A program made the position numbers and the translations under genes. Below the pieces are notes generated by a model. That model worked only from the letters and a program-made list of their open reading frames with translations. It had not been told where the DNA came from and searched no databases. 64,000 bases of DNA from Meconema thalassinum (taxonomy: Eukaryota; Arthropoda; Insecta; Orthoptera; Tettigoniidae), in contig OX336388.2 in assembly GCA_946902985.2 (NCBI GenBank), positions 367,957,387-368,021,386 of the forward strand. Direction: 5' to 3'. This document shows positions 1 to 10,617 of the stretch, one piece after another. Each line of letters begins with the position of its first letter. Position 1 is the first letter of the stretch.

Positions 1-215
1 GTTTCCCAACTTCCTTCCAGGCAAATGCCGAGGTTGGTCCCTAACTATAGGCCACAGCCGATACCTTCCAACTCCTCGTCCTTACCTTGCAACTTCCCTC
101 CCCAACGGTACTTGTAGCTCACCCATTGGGTGTCCGTCTCGAAGCAGCTACAACACTGGCGAGCCGAACATGTCCTCTGACACTCCCGGCACCAAAAGCC
201 ATACGCAAAAAATAA
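1..215 (+). repeat. SINE family 1, copy cut by the window edge
   Basis: This matches the body and tail of the fuller copy at 11324-11668 and, inverted, the copy at 56362-56682. Shared stretches include AGGCAAATGCCG and the tail CCATACGC. The tRNA-like head lies outside the window. Non-coding; the short ORFs here are shadows. Confidence 0.75.
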
Positions 216-741
216 GAAAAACAATACATGTGTCATGAATTGTACTGAAGGCGTATTATTTTTAAGAGGAAGCGAAGTACTCTGCCACTGTAGCCGCCGG
301 TTTGAAAATGAAGTCCGCTGAAGGAGTAAACATCGTAATTTATTTCAGAATATTAAGACAACTGTCAATTAAGGAGCGAGAGGCAATGCGACTGTATAAT
401 TAGAACGCAATATTAATAGCACGAATTAAAACGGGGAGTTTGCAGATGGAATTTAAACACTCCTAGTAATGAGCAGTAATTATACCTTCAATTTGAATTG
501 CACGAGTCTTTAATTGCGGGGCGCATTGCACTGGGATTAATACTGGAGGCTGAAATTACCATCTTCTGTTTTAAGGCGTGGTACGCTTTAATGCCAGCCA
601 TGGAGTAGCCACCTTGTCAACACCATCCTCTCCCAATACAAAGAATGGGGTAAATTATATTGTGATGAACTGTAGTCTAGACAATAGTTTCTCAAAGTTT
701 GGTCTGCGACTAACCTAAAAAAATAAAAATATTTTAAAAAA
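216..741. other. No gene seen
   Basis: AT-rich sequence without a convincing reading frame, tRNA-like box or paired termini. The short ATA/AATAAT runs near 720-770 lead into the LINE fragment that follows. Confidence 0.5.
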
Positions 742-1912
742 TTGGCATTAAATGAAATAATAATAATAATAAAACTTAGCGCTAAACATATCATTAAGGC
801 AGTTAACACATTTGCAATGCAGGTAGTTACATATTCCTTTGGTATCATCAGGTGGACTCAAACTGAGCTGCACGATCTGCAACGAAAAACATCGGTGTTT
901 TTATCACGCCATCGTATGCACCATCCGAAATCAGCAAAAGGCGCCTGACTCTACCTCGGTCTGAAGGTGGTATAGGACTGATAGACATCATGAACCTTCA
1001 TACAAAACAAGTGACAACTCTGCGTGCATTTTTCCACAACAAAGGAGAAACATCCCCTCTCCATCCCACTGTACCTTCAGTTGATGATAATTACACACCG
1101 CTCCTTCTGTCATCATTAGATCCACCAGTAAACGAAATGAAAACTACTGAATACAAGATCGGGAATTGGAAACAGAAGGCGCTTCATGGGTTCCATATGA
1201 GTTGGACCTGCCTCACATCGACAAGTTAGCGTCGCACGCATGACTGACCCACTCGGTCTTCTTTTCGGAAACAGAGGAATTTGTGGTAGCTAGCCAAGAC
1301 CAAGTTGTTGCTACTCGAAGCTATCGGAAATTTATCATAAAAGATGCAGTAACAGAGAGTGAGAAGTGTCGCCGCTGTGGCAAATGTAGTGAGACCATTC
1401 AACACATAATATCAGGTTGTTCCCACCTTGCCAACACTGACTACAAACATCGACACGATCAAGTTGCCAACATTATCCACCAGAAACTGGCCTTGAAGTA
1501 AAAACTTCTTCAAAGCTCCGTCCCCTATTGGAAATACACACCATCCGCAGTACTCGAAAATGCAACACACAAGCTCTACTGGGACAGAGAAGTTGTGACA
1601 GATGTTGCAGTCAGTAACAACCGGCCAGATATCATTGTCATCAATATGGAACACAGAGAGGCATTACTGATAGATATCACATGTCCCAACACTCAAAACA
1701 TTCAAACAACAGCTGCTACTAAAATATCTAAGTACACAGAGCAGGCAATTGCGATAAAGCAGATGTGGAAACTTGAGTCAGTGACTACAATCCCAATAAT
1801 TGTATCGTGTACTGGTGTTAGACCCGAAACTCTCCACAGTAGTCTATCAATATTGAATCTGCACCTGCAGATATATATATATATATTGAACTACAGAAGG
1901 CAGTTCTGTTAA
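742..1912 (+). pseudogene. R2-like non-LTR retrotransposon, C-terminal fragment
   Basis: Decayed 3' part of a LINE open reading frame, read in several frames. Positions about 840-1020 encode a post-RT segment (pattern HP.S...RL.LPR.EGGIGLIDI). Positions 1283-1501 carry a zinc-finger-like C-x2-C-x8-H-x4-C motif (CRRC...QHIISGC). Positions 1595-1912 carry RPDII...LIDITCP, the RPD-x(n)-D core of the restriction-like endonuclease used by R2-type elements to nick the target DNA. This domain order is that of single-ORF LINEs with a C-terminal endonuclease. The RT catalytic core is missing and at least two frame changes plus stops break the frame, so the copy is dead. An AT microsatellite near 1870-1886 marks the 3' end. 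The clade assignment is inference from motif order. Confidence 0.75.
1860..1886. repeat. (AT)n at the LINE 3' end
   Basis: A short run of alternating A and T directly follows the last coding similarity of the LINE fragment. Simple-repeat tails are common at LINE 3' ends. Confidence 0.6.
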
Positions 1913-2151
1913 ACACATGCCATATTGTTAGGAAGTTGGCAAGGCTCTATGATTCAGATGGAAATCATAAATTCCTATAAATGAAGGAGACTCGTGAGGA
2001 CTGCGGGCACGACATGGATGTACAGTAATGTGAAGTTTCTGAACAGTGTATATGAAATTGTCTCAGTATAGATGGTTCCTTGCTAAGGTCGAACCGGGCT
2101 GTAACATAAAATGTAGCCGGTATTTGCCGTGATAATGTTGCCAAACATTCC

Positions 2152-2386
2152 ACGATAATAATAATATCGTATGGCCATGTGCAAACTTTGTTATTTGACA
2201 TCCAGGGGGCAGTTGGCATGTAGAACTTTGCTGTTCCTTGGAGCGCTATGAATGTCAAGGAGGTTAGATATCTAAGCTCCTTGAAACTATAACGCTTTCT
2301 AGTAGAGAAAGGAGGAACTCTTGTGTTGGTGGAAAATCCGAGAATCATTTTGACATTATGAACACTGCCTACTGAATTCAAATGGG
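2152..2386 (+). repeat. Dispersed non-coding repeat, copy 1
   Basis: About 235 bp that aligns directly with 10618-10866, for example the shared GAGGTTAGATATCTAAGCTC and CTTTCTAGTAGAGAA. Both copies are preceded by TAATAATAATAT and end in AATTCAAATGGGTTCTT. No tRNA box was recognised, so the superfamily is unknown. Confidence 0.75.
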
Positions 2387-2518
2387 TTCTTTTACCATCG
2401 TGATTTTTTTGTGTCGAACTTGTCTTATAACATGTATTTATGTGATGACTCTAGTAGTGTGTAACTGTATTATAATAATTTTATTAAGGCAGCCAATGGC
2501 CATGTACTTTTCTTTTCA

Positions 2519-2722
2519 GGACGGGTCAGGGAATGGATATTGGAAGGAAATCGGCCGTGGACCTATTGAGAGGAGCCGTCCCGGCATTTGCCTGGTAGTG
2601 AAAATGGGAAACCACGAAAACCATTTTCAGGACGACCGAGGTGGGAATCGAACCCACGCTCTCCCGATGCCATGCGAGGCACGAGGTAGCGCGTTAGCGC
2701 TCTCGGCCACCGCGGCCGTTGT
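2519..2722 (-). repeat. tRNA-derived SINE (Ser/Leu-tRNA-like head)
   Basis: Read on the minus strand, the head begins near 2722 with a box A-like GGTGGCCGAGAGCGCTAA and has a box B GGGTTCGATTCCCACC around 2640-2655. A body with TTTTCGTGGTTTCCCATTTT follows. The GGCCGAG form of box A resembles class II tRNAs (Ser or Leu). Non-coding. Confidence 0.75.
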
Positions 2723-2749
2723 GTATTTGTATTAGAGACAAGGATGTGG

Positions 2750-2975
2750 GAGGTGCCCTGGAACTTGAAGTACTACACCGGCATTTGTCTGGAGTGATTG
2801 TGGAAAAATCTGGAGATAAATCACGCTCAAGATAGCCGCTGTAAGCACTGGAATCCAAACCTACAATTTCTGAACTTGTCGCAGTTGCCCTCGTAACCGT
2901 GGGTTAGGGGCCGATAACCCCGATGTTAGGCCCCTTAAAACAACAATTATCATCATCATCATCATCTTCAATATC
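2750..2975. repeat. SINE remnant with a conserved 3' tail
   Basis: A degenerate tRNA-SINE body (2750-2905) is followed by GGGGCCGATAACC, TGTTAGGCCCCTTAAAACAA and (ATC)n. The same tail occurs inverted at 42839-42900, so two different SINE bodies share one 3' end. Such shared tails are usually taken to be the recognition site for a partner LINE reverse transcriptase. Confidence 0.6.
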
Positions 2976-2984
2976 GTGACCATG

Positions 2985-3150
2985 GTGCACTATTTAACGA
3001 GCAGGGATACGCCACGGGACAGGATGACAAGAAGGTACGATACTGTCCCAGTACATCAAACCAAACTACAGGTCTTGGCAGAACTGAGAACGAACACGAA
3101 CCTCTGCAGTGGCATACAACTGCACTAACCACAACACCGCAAGGCCTATA
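2985..3150 (-). repeat. Putative tRNA-headed SINE
   Basis: On the minus strand, CCTTGCGGTGTTGTGGTTAG resembles box A and AGGTTCGTGTTCG resembles box B, spaced as in a tRNA. The tail toward 2985 is undefined. Confidence 0.45.
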
Positions 3151-3232
3151 ATTCCTGAATAAGTCTGCAACATCAACAACAACTTTCTTTCTTCGTTTTT
3201 TCCCCAATTAATTGGGATTCCCTGAGTCAACC

Positions 3233-3402
3233 AGGCTCATTTTGGATTTGGCCGGGGATTTAAGGCCGGATGGCTTTCCTTACACCACGTGATTTTTCAG
3301 TTGAATATTGGGCTACACCCCACTGTCACCAGGATTCGAACCCCAGCCGTCCGGGTGAAAGGCGAGCAGTTAAGCCACTGTGCCATCACGCTCCCCAGCA
3401 GC
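3233..3402 (-). repeat. tRNA-derived SINE, another family
   Basis: On the minus strand the head near 3402 contains GATGGCACAGTGGCTTAA (box A-like) and GGGGTTCGAATCCTGG (box B) at about 3330-3345. The body runs toward 3233. Confidence 0.65.
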
Positions 3403-3456
3403 AGCAGCAGCAGCAGCAGCATCAGCACCAGCAACAACAACAACAACAACAACAAT
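3395..3456. repeat. (CAG)n/(CAA)n microsatellite
   Basis: About eight CAG units, a short CAT/CAC interruption, then a CAA run. It would encode polyglutamine in one frame, but no gene context surrounds it. It abuts the SINE head on its left. Confidence 0.9.
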
Positions 3457-3976
3457 TCAATAAAATTCTAGCAGTTGCTGTTTGACAGTTCTCATTAATT
3501 CAGACCACACCAATTACCGCGGACACGTTCCGCCACTCCAATTAATGAGAAAACAAACTGGTTGGTTTTCGGTGCAATGTGCAACTCTTAGTTTTCATAT
3601 TGACCGATAATTCACTGTCAGATTTGAACATAGGCTATGATGCGTCATAAAGTGCCCAGTATCATAGATGCGTGCGTCAATTAATGATCCATAATTAATA
3701 ATCTATGAGGAGTTTGCCGCTCAATGGCTATAATAATTAGTGCAGTACGAGATTTCAAAACCTTAAAATAAGTAAACAACAACCAAAGAGCTATACGAGT
3801 ATACAGATAGACTCACCGATATGATCAGACACACTTTCTACTGGCACATACAGAGAAAGAACAACAACAGATTTACAAAGAAGAGCTTTGATGTAGTGTA
3901 ACCTTTCCGGGGTTAGAGGATTCAGGATATAATATACATGATATATGGTAGGCCAACAGTTGATGTGATTGATTCC
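3457..3976. other. No gene seen
   Basis: AT-rich sequence with no sustained reading frame and no recognisable repeat ends. Confidence 0.5.
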
Positions 3977-5508
3977 TTTTTATTAGTCTGTTTTCAATTT
4001 TGAAAAAATAGGCTTATGAGATCACCTTTTTCCGTGTGTGTGTGCGTGTGTGTGTGTGTGTGTGAGGTGTGTGCCCCCCCTAATAAATTCTAAACGGCTG
4101 GAGCGATTTCAATGAAACTCGGTAAGTTCATAGCACTATTCCGGGCGACCCCGATCGTGCCCTTCAAATTTTGTTACGTCTCACTAATCCAACATGGTGG
4201 CTGTACGAAATATTTCACCAGCATTCAATATCTCCGAAACTGTTCCCGATATCACCCTGGAATATTTTACGGTGATAAAGCAAACCACTAGAAGTTCATC
4301 TATATGACTTTTGAAAAACTGGTAACTACAAAACCAACATGGCGGCCACGCGAATTTGCGACTTTTAAATAGACGTTTCTCGCGATTTAACCAACCAAAC
4401 GCAATGAAACTTGATACAGTATATGTTTATACACATTATAATGCAACGACATCTAACTTCGCTCAATTGTTTACATAACCACAAGATGGCGGATGTGCGA
4501 AATATTTCACCGGCATTCTATATCTCTGAAACTATTAGGGGTATCACCCTGTAATTTTGTACGAAGATAAAGGGTACTACTGGAAATTCATCTATAAGAC
4601 TTTCAAAAACCGGTTAACTACAAAACGAACATGGCGGCCAAGCGAATTTGAAAATTTTAAATAGAACTTTCTCGCGATTTTATGTTCCAAACGCAATGAA
4701 ATCTGGCACAGGAAATGTTTATACACATTGTAATGCACTGGTATCTAATTTAGGTCAATTGTTTACATAACCTCAAGATGGCGGCTGTGCGAATTTTAAA
4801 ATTAAGTTTTTATTTCTTGTGTCGTAATCATGCGATCAAAGTGAAAGTTTGAATAATGAACCTACGCAATATTTTTCCTTTAATGGTACATGACTCTATG
4901 GCCTATACATTTAACAATCCAACATGGCGACCATCTGAAATATTTAGACGGCTCTGAATATCTATGAATCTATTATAGCAATTAAACTGAATTTTTTATG
5001 TTCATTGGGGCATTGAACTTAAGTTCACCTATAGGACTTTAAATAACTTGTTGATCTCAAATCCAACATGGCGGCGACGCGAAGTATAAATATTCACATT
5101 GACGTTTCTCGCAATTTAACCATCCGGGTGCAGTGAAACTTGGTACAGTAGATACTTATACGAATGTAAATCCACTGGCATCTAATTTATTTCAATTGTT
5201 TCCATAACCACACGATGGCTGCTGAGCGAAATTTTAAAATCCCATTGTTACTTCTTGTGTCTTAATCATGCGATTGAAGTTTGAATGCTACACGTACACA
5301 ATAATCTTCATGTAACAGTACATAACTCTAGGACCTATATATATAAAATCCAACATGGTGACCATCCGAAATATTTAGTTGGTTCTCAATATCTACGAAT
5401 CTATTACAGCAATCAAACTGAAATTTTGTATGTTGATAGAGGCAGTTAACATAAGTAGGATATATGATAATAGGCTGTATAGTTCTTCACGGAACTACTT
5501 GTTATATA
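3977..5508 (-). mobile_element. Helentron-like non-autonomous element, family 1, copy a
   Basis: The ends match three other copies (44759-46236, 49849-50942, 54603-56126). On the minus strand it begins ATAACAAGTAGTTCCGTGAA near 5508. It ends at 3985-4014 with an imperfect stem-loop (AGTCTG...TTTTCAATTTTGAAAA...AGGCT). Next to the stem-loop is a (GT)n microsatellite at 4035-4064. The interior consists of several diverged units containing AACATGGCGGCC-type sequence. No coding frame. Terminal hairpin, microsatellite and internal tandem units are the hallmarks of Helentron-derived (DINE/HINE) elements; that class is inference. Confidence 0.7.
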
Positions 5509-5559
5509 ACAACAGGTAGTGGTTTAGATTGTCTAGGAGGAGTTGGTTTAACCAATAAC

Positions 5560-6321
5560 ATTCTCCCTTGTAGTTGTGATGCAAACGATGCTGGGTCACC
5601 CCTTGGTAGGTGTTCCTCAAAAAATTCACCTGGTAATCGAATAAATTTCCATACACCATTTGTGCTATTGAAGAATTAGTAGTCTCCTGTATTGCTCCAC
5701 GTAAACCAAGCAGAACAGTTGGTAACGTATCAGTCCAGTGTATTGAGTTGTAAACGTTTCATAGTTAATTTCCACAATTTCTTCAATTCTTGACATTGAA
5801 TCAGCAACGACATTATCCTTCCCGCTGATATGATGAATGTCCGTAGTGAATTGGGAAATGTACTGTAGTTGTCGAAATTGCCTTGGAGATGCCTTTTCAT
5901 TCTTTTGTTTGAAAGCATAGGTTCAGGGCTTGTGGTCCGTAAATAACATGAAATTCCTGCCTTCCAATAGGTGTTTGAATTTCTTGATGGAAAGAAAAAT
6001 ACCAAGAAGTTCACGATCGTATGTACTATAAACCTTCTGTGCCTGACTCAGCTTTTGTGAGAAGAAAGCAATTGGCCTCCATCTGTCATTTTCCAGTTGC
6101 TGGAGCACAGCACTGACATCAAAATCAGACGCGTCAGTGCAAAGTGCTAGAGGTAAGTCTGGGTTGGGAAACGCTAATAATGCAGCGTTTGCGATATCAT
6201 TTTTACATTTCCCAAACAATTGCTTTGCTTCCTCAGTCCATTGAATGAGTCTGTTGTCCTTCTTCTTCTCTCCCTTAATGGTAAAACATTCGTCAGTTGT
6301 GGAATTCATTTCATTTTCCAA
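5560..6321 (-). pseudogene. Gypsy pol fragment: RNase H plus integrase tail, internally deleted
   Basis: The minus-strand frame 6321-5923 encodes the RT/RNase H junction and most of RNase H: CTDASDFDVSAVLQQL, then STYDRELLGIF and FTDHKP, which carry catalytic-type acidic residues. A frame change follows near 5925, leading to the end of RNase H with a GKDNVVADSMSR motif. At about 5735-5740 the sequence jumps directly to an integrase C-terminal segment (LPTVLLGLRGAIQETTNSS in a third frame). The integrase zinc finger and catalytic core, expected between them, are absent. RT is also missing upstream. This is a dead, deleted relic, different in sequence from elements A and B. Confidence 0.8.
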
Positions 6322-6992
6322 GGGAGCGTTCGTTTGCCATTTTTTACTCTTTTCTTCGTTTTTGAGACCTTGCTGCGTTTATCACCATCTTTGCCATGCT
6401 TCTTTATGGTTTCAGTTGAAGTGTCTGTTTTCGGGGCTTTGCTAGACTCTTCAGGGTTATTTTGGGGTCGTGATAGCGGTGGACACGCAAGGAATATGAA
6501 AAATACAATGCCTTTATTACTTGTTTGTGTACATGTAAACCAACTTTCAATACCTGCATCTCAAACATGACATCCATTCATTCCAACAAGCAGATCTATC
6601 TTCTTCCTCCTTCTTCATCATAACATCTTCCTTAGAACATCTGATCTTGAATAAAACATGACGTCATCATCCCAAACAAACCAACTATCATAGATCACAA
6701 CAGTTCAGTTTCCTCTCCATATCTTCTCATACACAAAACAATCACTCCCCCAGACATAACACTATCCTTCATTTAAAAACCATATTACCATCCTTCATTT
6801 CAACAACCAGCAATCAAAACAATACACCATCATCCTAAGAACATAATTAAACCTGCCCTTGGCAAAGCCACCTACCATCTCTTGCTGGATCCATGGAGAT
6901 GCAAGTTGGCAGAAGGCACAACACTCCCTGCTATGCCCAGTAAAAGGCAGCAATTTTCCTAACCTCAAAAGTGAACTCTGTAACCAAAATGA
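6322..6992. other. No gene seen
   Basis: No recognisable domain. The plus strand is C-rich and G-poor between about 6560 and 6850, with several TTCATTT/CATC-type imperfect repeats. The short ORFs have no family signature. Confidence 0.45.
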
Positions 6993-7259
6993 ATGGTTAC
7001 AGTAGTAAACAGCTCAAGCAGGAAAACTAATTGGTATCATGAAATAGAGGAAGACTTAAGGCAGGTGGGAATCGACAGGCAAATGATTGGAGACGGAGGA
7101 GAATTCAGAAACAAAATTCAGCATTCAAAATTTAAAACAAATGAAAAGATGAAGACAAGAACATTGTGGACAGAGCAACGGAAACAGGAGCACAGTCAAA
7201 GGATGAAGAGATTTAGAGAAGAGGAAGAAGGGAGAGAAGTGAAAATTGTGTCATCATGA
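6993..7259 (+). pseudogene. Non-LTR retrotransposon 3' coding fragment
   Basis: The frame contains TNWYHEIEEDLRQVGID and later RTLWTEQRKQEHSQRMKRF. The same pattern (K/R-rich, W-T-[KEQ]-x-R-K-x-x-H-x-x-R-M) occurs in the fragments at 46965-47700 and 59391-59822, so the three belong to one LINE family. It is the post-RT C-terminal region; RT and endonuclease are missing. A 5'-truncated copy is the likely origin. Confidence 0.65.
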
Positions 7260-7604
7260 GATATTTAAGTTCAAACACTGTCCGTAAGAGAAAAAATGAT
7301 TTAATAGTAATAAGTAAACAACAAATACCACTCACAGAAAAGCTGATTCTGAATTGGATCTTCCAAATAGGGCTGGTACTTTTAATCGATTAATTTCAGT
7401 TTTCTAGTTATCGAATAATCGAAGCAGAAACATCGATTAATAACAACAAATAAAGATTAATCTTTAGTGCGTTTAATCGATTAATCGGTTGGTCGTTAAA
7501 TCGATTGATCGTATTGTCAATTAATCGATGTGCTTCGATCCTTTCACTATGCTCTCACAGAATTAATTTGTTCGTTCAAAAATTTAAACATATTGTATTA
7601 GATA

Positions 7605-7685
7605 CTTTTAGCCAACTTTCGATTTTTGCAAATAATTGAAAAAGACTTATGAGATCTACACAGGGCCAAAATGGTGTGCCTGTGC

Positions 7686-7717
<32 letters not shown>

Positions 7718-9160
7718 AAGTGTGTACTCTGAATGTCTGTTCCCCCTCCCTCTCCCCCTTCTATCAGATCGAATACGGTCAAACCGAATTGAATGAAATT
7801 TGGTACAGAGGTAGAACTAGCTAAGGGCACCTCAGTATCATGTTTTATATCGCCACCATCTTGACGCAAACGTAATGGCGGCCACCCAAATGTTAAAAGC
7901 TTAAATCAAATTACGACCAATCTTATCATCTGATCTCTACTAAGGTTTGCAACATTATATCTTCATGTATGAAGAATCTTCTGACAAAACTACAAGGTCA
8001 TCAGCCCAATACTTTGCGGATGGCGGCCATGTATGTATGAAAATAGATTCCCCTTATTAATTCAAACATGGTGAAACCGAATTGAACGAAACTTGGTACA
8101 GAGGTAGCACTAGCAAGGAGCACCTCAGTGTATGTTTTATAATGCCGCCGTCTTGACGGAAACGTAATGGCGGCCACCTAAATGTTCAACGCTTAAATCA
8201 AATTACGATTAACCTAATCAACCGATCCCTACCAAATTTTGCATCAACATATATTCATAGAGCAAGCGTCTTATAACTAAACTACAAGATCATCAGCGCA
8301 ATAGTTTGCAGATGGCGGCCATGTATGAGTACAAATCGATTACCCCTATTAATTCACACACGGTGAAACCGAATTGAACGAAATTTGGTACAGAGATAGC
8401 ACTAGTAATGGGCACTCCAGTGGCATGTTTTATATCGTCGCCATCTGGACGAAAACGTAATGGCGACCACCCAAATGTTAAAAGCTTGAATCAAATTACG
8501 ACCAACCTTATCATTTGATCTCTACTAAATTTTGCAACAACATGCCTTTTTGTAGGAAGCATCTTTTGACTGAACTACAAGATCATCAGCCCAATAGTTT
8601 GCAGATAGCGGCCATGTATGTGTGCAAATCGATTCCTCATATCAATTCAAACACGGAGAAACCGAATTGAACGAAATTTGGTACAGAGGTAGCACTAGCA
8701 AGGGGACACTCAGTGTCATGTTTAATATCGCTGCCATCTTGACGGAAACGGAATGGCGTCCACCCAAATGTTAAAAGCTTAAATCAAATTACGACCAACC
8801 TGACCATTTGATCTCCACCAAATTTTGCAACAACATACCCTTTTGCAGGAAGCTTCTTTTGACTGAACTACAAGGTCATCAGCCCAATAGTTTGCAGATA
8901 GCGGCCATGTATGTGTGCAAATCGATTCCCCATATAAATTCAAACACGGTGAACCAAATTTGATGAAATTTTTACAGAGATAGCACTAGGAAAGGGCACC
9001 TCATATTCATGTTTAATATCCGTATAGCACGTTCTATTTCAACAAGCTGCTACAACCAACTTTCAATTTATACTCCTTGAAAAGGAAAAAGAGTTATAAC
9101 AATACCCATGCATTTAGGAGAAAGTAGGCTATATGTTCTTTCCTGAACATCTTGTTAAAT
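7605..9160 (-). mobile_element. Helentron-like element, family 2, with ~293-bp tandem units
   Basis: The right end on the minus strand reads TTAACAAGATGTTCAGGAAA, related to the family 1 start. The left end has GATCTCATAAG-type sequence (GACTTATGAGATC on plus) and a (GT)n/(GA)n tract at 7686-7725. Between them about five tandem units begin ACCGAATTGAACGAAATTTG near 7780, 8077, 8368, 8662 and 8951 (spacing 289-297 bp). Each of the first four carries an AATGGCGGCCACC-like block; the last is partial. Non-coding. Confidence 0.7.
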
Positions 9161-9372
9161 AATGTACCTTTTTTGTGAAAACTAGGCAAAAACAAAGTAA
9201 ATCCAAAATGTTGCTGTCCGAAATTGTAAACCTTAAACAAGAATTCAAAATCTTAGCTGAAACTCTACTTTTTTTTTTTGAAACCCTTCCCAATTTGATT
9301 GATGTTTGTTTTTCCACTGTAACTGATTCTTATTTCGTTATTTCTGACATAAACAAGGAAGGACACTTTGTA

Positions 9373-9990
9373 CTGGGTTATTATGTGTGTGGGCGCCAGT
9401 AAACACGGCAAGCTAAGCCGGCTGTGACTAGCGCAGATCGCGGCCGCGCGCACCGGGCACTATCAAACTTTTACAAAATATGTTCGATAATGTGTACTTA
9501 CAGTGCTCTTAGGCGATGGTGAAAATGTCCTCCCTCTCTTGTGACACACACCTGACATATTTTGATGAAAGAATGACTGTCAACTCTTTTATTATTTACG
9601 GAGCCTGTTTCCTTGAATCGTTTAGCGAGCCTCCTAATTTTACTGGCATTAGGCACAGGTCTTCCTGGAAACTTTCTTCAAACTTTTCGTCTTGTTTAAG
9701 AACAAGATTTTCTGCTTTTCATATACGAATTATGGATATACACACGTTCGCGCAATGTGAATTGGTGTCTAGGCATGACCAACAATCACAGTAATCACAA
9801 TAGTCACTAAATGTTCAACACTAACGTTTAAGCTTTGAAAATACACGCCCATATGGATGACAAAACACGTGTGAACTAACGATATGAGTCAGCGGAGCCC
9901 GCCGAGAGGGTGCGCGTTGCCGCGATCAGCGCCACTCACAGCCGGCTTAGCTTGCGGTATGTACTGGCGCGCACACACATAATGACCCTG
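9373..9990. mobile_element. MITE with long terminal inverted repeats
   Basis: Positions 9373-9455 and 9908-9990 are imperfect inverted repeats of about 80 bp. Matching blocks include TATTATGTGTGTG versus CATTATGTGTGTG, then GCAAGCTAAGCCGGCTGTGA in both. The flanks read TA on each side, consistent with a TA target duplication of the Tc1/mariner type. No transposase frame lies inside, so it is non-autonomous; the superfamily is inferred only from the TA. Confidence 0.75.
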
Positions 9991-10239
9991 TAAAATTAGA
10001 TAAAAATTAAAAATTAATCAAAATGAGCTTATCTCAACTTAAGCGATGACCTCTCTATTAAACTTATTTTGGTATCTCGTGTCTACTAGTCAATGAATCG
10101 ATTCTTCGGTTAGGCAATTAATCTATTATTCGGTTATCGAATTAATCAATTAATAGGTGAGTCAATTAATCGTTTTCGATTAATTTCAAATTATTCGATT
10201 AGCCAATAATTAATCGATTAATTGAATATCGCTTATTGA

Positions 10240-10563
10240 AAATCCACAGCCTACTTCCAGTCGACCGACCGGGTAAGGGAATGGAATGAAAGAAGCCCCC
10301 ATCTAGCGGCTGGGATATGTACTGAGCCGGCTGCCGAATCCTGTCGCACTCTCATGGGGCAATGCTTAAATGAATGACAGATGAAATGATAGTGGAGAGT
10401 GTTGCTGGAATGAAATTTTGACAGGGAAAACCGGAGTACCCGGAGAAAAACCTGTCTGCCTCCGTTTTGTCCAGCACAGATCTCACATGGAGTGAACGGG
10501 ATATGAACCACGGACCCAGCGGTGAGATACCAGCGTCCAGCCGCCTAAGCCACGGAGGCTTCT
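10240..10563 (-). repeat. tRNA-derived SINE, another family
   Basis: On the minus strand the head near 10563 reads AAGCCTCCGTGGCTTAGGCG with box B GTGGTTCATATCCCGTTC around 10495-10510. A body with CCGGGTACTCCGGTTTTCCC follows. Non-coding. Confidence 0.7.
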
Positions 10564-10617
10564 AAATGTATATCGCTTATTACCAGCTTGAATTCCAACC
10601 CCCTTGTATTACAGCTG

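Larger units (their letters stand above)
7369..10225. mobile_element. hAT-like element remnant with nested insertions
   Basis: Both edges are dense in the subterminal motif ATCGATTAAT and its variants (about 7380-7530 and 10090-10225), in opposite arrangement. The left edge begins TAGGGCTGGTAC, close to hAT-type CAGGG ends. The span encloses a Helentron-like element (7605-9160) and a MITE (9373-9990). No transposase was found and exact ends and target duplication could not be fixed, so the superfamily is tentative. Confidence 0.35.

Noticed and set aside
3270..3485. Polyglutamine-encoding frame
   Set aside because: It is produced by the CAG/CAA microsatellite next to a SINE; no gene context.
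8000..9000. Tandem 293-bp units as a CRISPR array or satellite centromere
   Set aside because: Only about five diverged units bounded by mobile-element ends; a Helentron-like interior explains them.
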